DNA of 5,342 bases from assembly GCA_959605275.1 (NCBI GenBank), contig CAUHFD010000194.1, forward strand, positions 1 to 5,342, read 5' to 3'. Source of the DNA: an uncultured Eubacteriales bacterium. Lineage in GTDB: Bacteria > Bacillota > Clostridia > Oscillospirales > Ruminococcaceae. Numbering within the stretch: the stretch's first letter is position 1; the number at the start of each line of letters is the position of its first letter. Below the pieces are notes generated by a model. It saw only the letters and a list, made by a program, of their open reading frames with translations, did no database searches and was not told the DNA's origin. The translations under genes were made by a program, and so were the position numbers. Positions 1-4,663 of this stretch are shown in pieces.

Positions 1-226
1 GATTGCTATCGAACAGCATGAAATAAAAATCAATACCGAATTTATCAAGCTGGATCAACTATTAAAATATTCGGGACTTGCCGAAACCGGCGGTCACGCA
101 AAAGAAATCGTCGCGGAAGGCGCAGTGTCAGTCAACGGAGAGGTTTGTATGATGCGGGGCAAAAAGATCCGTCCCGGAGATGTCATTACCGTTGATCATT
201 ATGAGATTCATATTCTGTCGAACTAG
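1..226 (+). CDS. yaaA: S4-domain RNA-binding protein, YaaA type (partial, 5' end cut)
   Basis: The reading frame that begins at base 2 is open to the TAG at 224-226 and gives 74 residues. It shows the core of a small S4 fold: a hydrophobic LDQLLK helix, then a G-G-x-A-K-E-I-V-A-E-G helix-turn, the strand VSVNGE, and RGKKIRPGD, which are the usual S4 RNA-contact signatures. The Bacillus YaaA family lies directly before recF and is about 70 residues long, so nearly the whole protein is visible. There is no ATG in frame before codons 50-51, which are inside the S4 core, so the start must be at or just outside the left edge. Base 1 is a G, so an ATG ending on it is possible but not visible. S4 domains bind structured RNA, commonly rRNA or tRNA; the exact target of this subfamily is not shown by the sequence. 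recF follows after 35 bases, suggesting co-transcription. The family call is confident, the cellular role is not. Confidence 0.9.
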   Translation, partial: IAIEQHEIKINTEFIKLDQLLKYSGLAETGGHAKEIVAEGAVSVNGEVCMMRGKKIRPGDVITVDHYEIHILSN

Positions 227-244
227 TTGGTATTTTCTGAAAGT

Positions 245-253
245 GAGGAAGGA
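245..253 (+). promoter_or_regulatory. Ribosome binding site of recF
   Basis: The purine-rich GAGGAAGGA lies 8-9 bases before the ATG at 262. It supports that ATG as the recF start. Confidence 0.75.
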
Positions 254-261
254 TTGAAGAT

Positions 262-1386
262 ATGGAGGTATTGTCGCTGGCAACCGAACGGTTTCGGAAT
301 TTGTCCGATGCAGTGATCGAGTTTGGGCCGCGGATAAACGTCCTATTTGGAGATAACGCACAGGGAAAGACCAATTTAATTGAGGCAATTTGGCTGTTTT
401 CGGGAGCAAAAAGCTTTCGGGGTAGCAAAGAGAATGAAATGATTGCATTTGGCGCCGAAACAACCTCATTGACACTTCATTTTCGGGACAATCAAAGAGA
501 GCAGACCGCAAAAATACAATTCGGCGGAAAAGATAAAAAAAAAGTATGGCTGAATAAAGTCCCGCTGGAAAGCCAGCGGAAGTTTGCAGGAAGCTTTTAC
601 GCAGTCGTATTTGCTCCTACTCATTTGAGCATCATCTCGGAGGGTCCGAAAAACCGGAGAAAATTCTTAGATAGTGCGATTTCTCAGATCAATCCGCAAT
701 ATGCTGATTATCTGAGTAGATATGAAAAAGTGTTGCAGCAGCGAAATTGCCTGCTGAAAGATTGTTATAAAAATCCTTCTTTGCGGGATACCATTGAGTT
801 GTGGGATAGTCAGCTTGCGAAAATCGGCAGTATTCTGACGATTTATCGGAGAGATTACGTCAGCAAGCTCAATGATGCAGCAGAAAAAATATATCAGGGA
901 TTATCTCAAAATAAGGAAAAAATTGCGGTTTCTTACTCCTCTACGGTATTTGGTGAGGATGAAAAAATCAATGTTTATGAGGACAGCGTGATTGAAAAAT
1001 ATTTTCGGGCGCTTTCTGAACATTTGGAAGAAGATATTCGTACCGGAATGACTTCGGTGGGTGTTCAGCGGGATGATATCGAAGTGATGATAGACGGATA
1101 CAGCGCTAAAATTTATGGTTCTCAAGGACAGAAAAGAAGCTGTGCATTGACTTTAAAGCTTGCCGAAGCGAGTTTGCTCCATTCTATTACCGGAGAAAAT
1201 CCGGTGATTTTGCTGGATGACGTAATGAGCGAGTTGGATGCGCACCGCCAGGACTATATTCTGAATCATGTGAAAAACGATCAGGTATTTATTACCTGTT
1301 GCGATATATCAAACGCCCTTCGGTTAAAACAGGGGCAGGTGTTTCATCTGGAAAACGGGACCGTTTCCCAGCAAACGCAGAAATAA
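262..1386 (+). CDS. recF: DNA replication and repair protein RecF
   Basis: RecF is an SMC/ABC-type ATPase that binds ssDNA-dsDNA junctions at gaps and, with RecO and RecR, helps load RecA for gap repair and restart of stalled forks. The 374-residue product is close to the usual 360-370. The N-terminus has the RecF opening (L-x-N-L, then I-N-V-L-F-G) leading into the Walker A motif GDNAQGKT at residues 30-37, with the ATP-binding lysine at 36. The ABC signature SQGQ is at 287-290. Walker B and the D-loop, ILLDDVMSELD, are at about 316-326, with Asp319-Asp320 as the likely Mg/catalytic acids. The middle is the usual variable lobe. The ATG at 262 is chosen because it has a good ribosome binding site and begins right at the conserved N-terminal strand. 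The gene sits 35 bases after the S4-domain gene and 20 bases before remB, as in Bacillus. A run of nine A at 535-543 lies in the coding sequence. No key residue is missing. Confidence 0.98.
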   Translation: MEVLSLATERFRNLSDAVIEFGPRINVLFGDNAQGKTNLIEAIWLFSGAKSFRGSKENEMIAFGAETTSLTLHFRDNQREQTAKIQFGGKDKKKVWLNKVPLESQRKFAGSFYAVVFAPTHLSIISEGPKNRRKFLDSAISQINPQYADYLSRYEKVLQQRNCLLKDCYKNPSLRDTIELWDSQLAKIGSILTIYRRDYVSKLNDAAEKIYQGLSQNKEKIAVSYSSTVFGEDEKINVYEDSVIEKYFRALSEHLEEDIRTGMTSVGVQRDDIEVMIDGYSAKIYGSQGQKRSCALTLKLAEASLLHSITGENPVILLDDVMSELDAHRQDYILNHVKNDQVFITCCDISNALRLKQGQVFHLENGTVSQQTQK

Positions 1387-1388
1387 AC

Positions 1389-1396
1389 AGAAAGGA
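1389..1396 (+). promoter_or_regulatory. Ribosome binding site of remB
   Basis: AGAAAGGA lies in the 20-base gap after the recF stop, with its GG 11 bases before the ATG at 1407. It favours the 1407 start over an in-frame ATG at 1299 inside recF, which would add 36 residues absent from the family. Confidence 0.6.
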
Positions 1397-1406
1397 TTTT
1401 ATCGGT

Positions 1407-1664
1407 ATGTATCTTCATCTGGGAGAAAAAACGGTGGTCAATACCGCAAATATCATCGGAATATTCGATATCGAAAATACCTCGGTTTCCAAGGATACCA
1501 AAGAATTTCTGCGGATTGCCGGACATACCGGACAGGTCGTGAACGTGTCGTATGAAATGCCGAAATCCTATGTAGTCTGCCGGGAGAAAGAAACAGATAT
1601 CGTTTATATTTCTCAGATATCGACCGCCACTTTGAAAAAGCGGTTGATGCTGCGTTCAAAATAA
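1407..1664 (+). CDS. remB: RemB-like (DUF370) regulatory protein
   Basis: The product is 85 residues, matching the roughly 80-residue DUF370/RemA-RemB family. Family hallmarks are the start MYLHLGEKTVV, the segment IIGIFDIENT, the central PKSYVV strand, and the C-terminal STATLKKR. In Bacillus subtilis the related RemA is a DNA-binding activator of biofilm matrix operons, and RemB (YaaB) is encoded between recF and gyrB, exactly the position seen here. The symbol therefore rests on position as well as sequence. A longer in-frame reading from 1299 overlaps recF by 88 bases and adds a basic stretch unlike the family, so it is rejected. The protein has no signal peptide or membrane segment and is expected in the cytoplasm bound to DNA. 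Whether it controls a matrix pathway in this organism cannot be told from the window; in Clostridia the family is common but little characterised. Confidence 0.93.
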   Translation: MYLHLGEKTVVNTANIIGIFDIENTSVSKDTKEFLRIAGHTGQVVNVSYEMPKSYVVCREKETDIVYISQISTATLKKRLMLRSK

Positions 1665-1678
1665 AGTAAGGAAAAATT

Positions 1679-1706
1679 TCCGGAAAAACAACTTCGTTTG
1701 ACCGGA
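1679..1706 (+). other. Weak hairpin just before the gyrB ribosome binding site
   Basis: TCCGG at 1679-1683 can pair with CCGGA at 1702-1706. Inside it, AAAC at 1686-1689 can pair with GTTT at 1696-1699, leaving a small AA/GA internal loop and a six-base apical loop. TTTT follows at 1707-1710 and then the GGAGG of gyrB. The 5' arm is also part of a ten-base palindrome, TTTCCGGAAA (1677-1686). Four T are too few for a convincing terminator. It might affect access to the gyrB start, but this is inference from a short stem. Confidence 0.3.
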
Positions 1707-1710
1707 TTTT

Positions 1711-1715
1711 GGAGG
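1711..1715 (+). promoter_or_regulatory. Ribosome binding site that decides the gyrB start
   Basis: GGAGG is followed by AAAATCAA and then TTG at 1724, a spacing of 8 bases, which is optimal. The upstream in-frame TTG at 1709 overlaps this motif and has no comparable site of its own, so the 1724 TTG is the better start. Confidence 0.85.
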
Positions 1716-1723
1716 AAAATCAA

Positions 1724-3661
1724 TTGGATAACGAATTAAAGAATCAACAGAATTATGACGAAAATCAGATACAGGTGCTGGAGGGTCTGGAAGCAGTCAG
1801 AAAACGACCGGGTATGTATATCGGCTCGACCGGACCGCGGGGATTGCATCACCTGGTGTATGAAATCGTCGACAACGCGATTGATGAAGCGTTAGCGGGA
1901 TATTGCTCCGAAATCACTGTGGAGATATTGCCCGGCAATGTCATTCAGGTCAGCGATAACGGGCGTGGTATTCCGACCGGTATTCATCCGAAAGAAGGTA
2001 TTTCGGCGGCGACTGTAGTGTATACCATTCTTCATGCTGGCGGTAAATTCGGCGGTGGCGGATATAAAGTTTCCGGCGGTCTGCATGGTGTCGGCGCGTC
2101 GGTGGTTAACGCGTTGAGCGAATGGCTGGAGCTGACGGTATATGACGGAAAAGAAATCCACTTCCAGCGTTTTGAACGCGGTCATTACAACGAAGAAATG
2201 AAAGTGATCGGTCAGACTGAGCAAACCGGTACGACCGTCAAGTTTAAACCCGACGGAGAAATTTTTGAAGATACCGTTTATGATTATGAGATTCTGCTGA
2301 ACAGAATGCGGGAACAGGCTTTTTTGAATGCCGGAATCCGCATTATCATGAGCGATAAGCGCAATGAAGCAGAGCCGGTTTCGGAGGTGCTTCATTACGA
2401 GGGCGGAATCCGGAGCTTTGTCGAACATATTCACAAGAAAAAAGGTTTGGAAGTCCTGCACGATGAGGTCATTTATCTTGCCAAGCAGGAGGGTGATTCG
2501 ATTGCCGAAATCGCCATGCAGTATAATGACAGCTATAATGAATGCATTTTGTCCTTTGCAAACAATATTCATACGATTGAGGGCGGTACGCACGAAATTG
2601 GATTCAAGAATGCGTTAACCAGAGTATTTAACGATTACGCAAAACGGCATAATTACCTGAAAGAAGCAGATAAAAATTTGAGCGGCGAGGATGTTCGCGA
2701 GGGATTGACTGCGATCATTAGTGTGAAGCTGACCGAATGTCAGTTTGAGGGGCAGACCAAAGCAAAGCTGGGCAACATGGAAGTACGACCGCTGGTAGAA
2801 AGCATTGTCACCGAAAAGCTAACCAACTATCTGGAGGAAAATCCGGCAGTTGCACGGGAAATTTTTGATAAAGCAATCAACGCGCAGCGTGCAAGAGAAG
2901 CAGCAAGAAAAGCAAGAGAGCTGACTCGCCGAAAATCCGCATTGGAAACAGCAAGACTGCCCGGCAAACTGGCAGACTGCTCGGACAAAGACAATGTCAA
3001 TACTGAAATTTATATCGTTGAGGGAGATTCGGCAGGCGGTTCGGCAAAGAGCGGGCGCGACCGGAGATTCCAGGCAATTCTGCCTTTGTGGGGCAAGATG
3101 CTCAACGTAGAAAAAGCGCGGATCGACAAGGTTTACGGAAATGAAAAGCTGACGCCGGTAGTAACGGCGCTGGGATGCGGTATTGGAGACGATTTGGAAA
3201 TCGAAAAACTGCGGTACGGCAAAATCATCATCATGGCGGATGCCGATGTCGACGGAAGCCACATCAGAACCTTGCTGTTAACCTTCTTCTTCCGGTTTAT
3301 GCGACCGATAATTGAGCAAGGGCATGTTTATCTGGCACAGCCGCCGCTGTTTAAGGTATCCCGCGGAAAACAATTCCGGTATGCATTCAGCGATGAGGAA
3401 CGGGATATTTACATCAAGGAGCTTTCGGGCGAAAACGGTGCCAAGGTGGATGTGCAGCGATATAAAGGTCTTGGTGAGATGGATCCCGAGCAGCTTTGGG
3501 AGACAACCATGGATCCCGAAACTCGTACCATGATCAAGGTGGAGATGGAGGATGCCGTAAAGGCGGATGAAATCTTTACAATATTGATGGGCGACAAGGT
3601 AGAGCCCCGCCGGCAGTTTATTGAGAAAAATGCAAAGTATGTTCAGAACTTGGATATCTAG
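1724..3661 (+). CDS. gyrB: DNA gyrase subunit B
   Basis: GyrB supplies ATP hydrolysis and part of the DNA-cleavage metal site of gyrase, the A2B2 type II topoisomerase that introduces negative supercoils. The product is 645 residues when started at TTG 1724, the short Gram-positive form. The GHKL ATPase domain comes first: EIVDNAIDEALAG with catalytic Glu47 and Mg-binding Asn51, SDNGRGIP with Asp78, the lid GGGGYKVSGGLHGVG, and the QTK loop lysine at 346. The Toprim domain follows: EGDSAGG with Glu433, and MADADVDGSH with Asp506 and Asp508. The tail has QRYKGLGEM and ends PRRQFIEKNAKYVQNLDI, typical of complete GyrB. Position 456 is Trp in LPLWGK, where E. coli has Lys447 and Bacillus has Arg. 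It is chosen as GyrB rather than ParE because of its place after recF-remB and the paired gyrA downstream. An in-frame TTG at 1709 would add five residues but lies on the ribosome binding site. Confidence 0.98.
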   Translation: MDNELKNQQNYDENQIQVLEGLEAVRKRPGMYIGSTGPRGLHHLVYEIVDNAIDEALAGYCSEITVEILPGNVIQVSDNGRGIPTGIHPKEGISAATVVYTILHAGGKFGGGGYKVSGGLHGVGASVVNALSEWLELTVYDGKEIHFQRFERGHYNEEMKVIGQTEQTGTTVKFKPDGEIFEDTVYDYEILLNRMREQAFLNAGIRIIMSDKRNEAEPVSEVLHYEGGIRSFVEHIHKKKGLEVLHDEVIYLAKQEGDSIAEIAMQYNDSYNECILSFANNIHTIEGGTHEIGFKNALTRVFNDYAKRHNYLKEADKNLSGEDVREGLTAIISVKLTECQFEGQTKAKLGNMEVRPLVESIVTEKLTNYLEENPAVAREIFDKAINAQRAREAARKARELTRRKSALETARLPGKLADCSDKDNVNTEIYIVEGDSAGGSAKSGRDRRFQAILPLWGKMLNVEKARIDKVYGNEKLTPVVTALGCGIGDDLEIEKLRYGKIIIMADADVDGSHIRTLLLTFFFRFMRPIIEQGHVYLAQPPLFKVSRGKQFRYAFSDEERDIYIKELSGENGAKVDVQRYKGLGEMDPEQLWETTMDPETRTMIKVEMEDAVKADEIFTILMGDKVEPRRQFIEKNAKYVQNLDI

Positions 3662-3679
3662 CAGGGAATCATTCCCTGC
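3661..3679. repeat. Perfect inverted repeat at the gyrB stop codon
   Basis: GCAGGGAA (3661-3668) and TTCCCTGC (3672-3679) form a perfect 8-base-pair stem with a three-base TCA loop. The first base of the stem is the last base of the gyrB TAG. No T-run follows (ACCCTAAATCG), so it is not a standard intrinsic terminator. It could protect the 3' end of gyrB mRNA or slow read-through; both are inference. Confidence 0.8.
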
Positions 3680-3723
3680 ACCCTAAATCGCGACGAAGCA
3701 AGCAAAAGAAATAAGTTTGTATT

Positions 3724-3748
3724 CGCGGCAGAAATTATTTCTGCCGCG
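3724..3748. repeat. Long perfect inverted repeat between gyrB and the membrane gene
   Basis: Arms 3724-3734 (CGCGGCAGAAA) and 3738-3748 (TTTCTGCCGCG) form an uninterrupted 11-base-pair stem around a TTA loop; a G-T wobble and one further T-A pair extend it to 3722-3750. It is the most stable hairpin visible in the window. No T-run follows directly; the nearest T-rich stretch is TTTTATAAAA at 3768-3777, 19 bases beyond the stem, too far for a standard terminator. Confidence 0.82.
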
Positions 3749-3776
3749 GACAGAAACGATACCGAAGTTTTATAAA
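3747..3776 (+). promoter_or_regulatory. Possible weak sigma-A promoter for the membrane gene
   Basis: CGGACA (3747-3752) matches 4 of 6 of TTGACA and TATAAA (3771-3776) matches 5 of 6 of TATAAT, with an 18-base spacer. A start near 3783 would give a leader of about 90 bases that holds the 3805-3824 hairpin. The -35 match is poor and its first bases are part of the preceding hairpin, so this is only a candidate. Confidence 0.25.
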
Positions 3777-3804
3777 AGTCAGAAGGAGCGAGCGCCTCGA
3801 ACGG

Positions 3805-3824
3805 TTGTCGCATTTATGCGACAA
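3805..3824. repeat. Perfect inverted repeat in the leader of the membrane gene
   Basis: TTGTCGCA (3805-3812) pairs perfectly with TGCGACAA (3817-3824) around TTTA; the outer T and A of the loop could also pair. The stem is 8 base pairs. It lies 46 bases before the ATG at 3871 and has no T-run after it. It could be a hairpin in the leader RNA or, as DNA, a palindromic operator; the sequence alone does not decide. Confidence 0.75.
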
Positions 3825-3850
3825 TGCGGCGGCATATTTGCTGTAAATGC

Positions 3851-3858
3851 AGAGGTGA
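3851..3858 (+). promoter_or_regulatory. Ribosome binding site with long spacing, membrane gene
   Basis: AGAGGTGA matches the anti-Shine-Dalgarno consensus GGAGGTGA with one mismatch. Its end is 12 bases from the ATG at 3871 and its GAGG core 15 bases, longer than the 8-9 bases at gyrB and gyrA. No better in-frame start is closer, so the ATG is kept, but translation may be weak. Confidence 0.5.
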
Positions 3859-3870
3859 CAGTCAATAATA

Positions 3871-4572
3871 ATGGAAGAAAATAAAGAAACAAACTTCACC
3901 CCCATTGAACCGCCGCAGGAACCGGCGGAACAGGAATCAAATCAAAAACAAGAGGTCGTCAATACAAACGGTGATTTGCTGACAGAACATTATGATAACA
4001 GCGTAAAGATGATTCAAGATGAAGATGCTTTCACGCTTTTTGAAAATCAGGAGCAGGTGCAGTTTCATTATAATCTGAAAGAGGAGGAAGTCAGACAAGG
4101 TCTGTCCATCTTTCAGAAAAAAACGATTTATAAGCGTAACATCATCTATACGATATTGCTTGCTGTGATTTTTGTGATGTATGTCTTGAAAATCATCTCC
4201 AATCCGCGGGACGGGTTAAGTTATTTTCTGACCATCCTCAGCGTTGCGGTGATCGGGTTTATCTGGATTTTGCCGTTTACCCACCGTAAAAAAATTGCCG
4301 AAACGGTAGCAGCTTCCAAAGATGAATTTGTCTTCACTGTTTGTGAAAAGGGATTAATTGCCGGAGAGGGTGAAACGGCAACATATATCTTTTATGAGAA
4401 CGAACCGGTGGAAGCAATCGAATGTGAAAATATGCTGATTGTCAGCATCAGTAAGGAAAAAATATTTGTTCTTCCCCGGCGCTGTATGGAGGAATCCCAG
4501 TGGGAGCAGGCAGTAAATCTGCTGAAAAGCGGATTGGGAGAACGAATGAGCATTTATCCGCAGCCAAAATAA
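3871..4572 (+). CDS. Two-helix membrane protein with YcxB-like C-terminal domain
   Basis: The 233-residue product has no assignable biochemical function. Residues 1-60 are hydrophilic and rich in Glu, Gln, Asn and Pro, with no signal peptide, and look disordered. FHYNLKEEEV at 65-74 resembles the opening of YcxB-like proteins. Two hydrophobic helices follow, about 91-110 and 115-136, separated by a very short turn (NPRDG), so they form a hairpin in the membrane with both ends on the same side. Basic residues before helix 1 (KK, YKR) and after helix 2 (HRKK) suggest both tails face the cytoplasm. Residues 150-220 form a soluble beta-rich part ending in IFVLPRRCM, like the ifvlPkr signature of the YcxB-like C-terminal domain (PF14317), and a helix. 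The N-terminal extension is longer than in the YcxB-like proteins I know of. The gene lies between gyrB and gyrA, on the same strand. The family call is by pattern recognition; no role in supercoiling should be assumed from position. Confidence 0.85.
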   Translation: MEENKETNFTPIEPPQEPAEQESNQKQEVVNTNGDLLTEHYDNSVKMIQDEDAFTLFENQEQVQFHYNLKEEEVRQGLSIFQKKTIYKRNIIYTILLAVIFVMYVLKIISNPRDGLSYFLTILSVAVIGFIWILPFTHRKKIAETVAASKDEFVFTVCEKGLIAGEGETATYIFYENEPVEAIECENMLIVSISKEKIFVLPRRCMEESQWEQAVNLLKSGLGERMSIYPQPK

Positions 4573-4625
4573 AAGAGCGTTGCAATATGTTTGAAAACAG
4601 ACAAAACGATTCGGACGGAAAATAA

Positions 4626-4646
4626 GAGCTGCTTTTTGAGCAACTC
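4626..4646 (+). other. Hairpin next to the gyrA ribosome binding site
   Basis: GAGCTGCT (4626-4633) pairs with AGCAACTC (4639-4646) except for one C-A mismatch, around a TTTTG loop. The stem ends two bases before the AGGAGG of gyrA. The T-rich part is in the loop and no T-run follows, so it is not a terminator. It may influence translation start of gyrA; the rest of the 91-base gap (4573-4663) shows no promoter I can support. Confidence 0.45.
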
Positions 4647-4648
4647 AC

Positions 4649-4654
4649 AGGAGG
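4649..4654 (+). promoter_or_regulatory. Ribosome binding site that decides the gyrA start
   Basis: A full AGGAGG is followed nine bases later by TTG at 4664. The next in-frame candidate, ATG at 4676, would be 21 bases away and would remove four residues, so TTG is preferred. Confidence 0.88.
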
Positions 4655-4663
4655 TTAATCATT

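Larger units (their letters stand above)
3662..3870. other. Hairpin-rich intergenic region between gyrB and the membrane gene
   Basis: This 209-base gap has no credible gene on either strand. It contains three strong inverted repeats (3661-3679, 3724-3748, 3805-3824) and two weaker ones: CGAG/CTCG at 3789-3799 with a three-base loop, and GCAT/ATGC at 3832-3850, which ends immediately before the purine-rich site of the next gene. The gap is far longer than the other intergenic spaces here. As RNA it would be a chain of small stem-loops. It matches no riboswitch or T-box that I recognise. Read-through leader, processing site and promoter region are all possible. Confidence 0.6.

Noticed and set aside
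1299..1406. N-terminal extension of remB from an ATG inside recF
   Set aside because: The DUF370 family starts at the MYLHLG at 1407, which has its own ribosome binding site; the extra 36 residues match nothing in the family.
1892..2593. Long open frame of 233 codons on the minus strand inside gyrB
   Set aside because: It is antisense to a fully supported gyrB, shows no recognisable domain and no suitable context; it is a shadow of the coding strand's codon pattern.
3479..3519. Direct repeat ATGGATCCCGA, 30 bases apart
   Set aside because: It encodes the two MDPE motifs of the conserved GyrB tail (MDPEQLWETTMDPE) and is explained by protein conservation.
3724..3777. Intrinsic terminator after gyrB
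   Set aside because: The stem is strong, but no T-run follows it; the only T-rich stretch starts 19 bases later and is an AT palindrome.
4554..4562. TTATCCGCA, one mismatch from the DnaA box
   Set aside because: It is a single site within the end of a coding region with no cluster or AT-rich unwinding element nearby, so it does not support an origin here.
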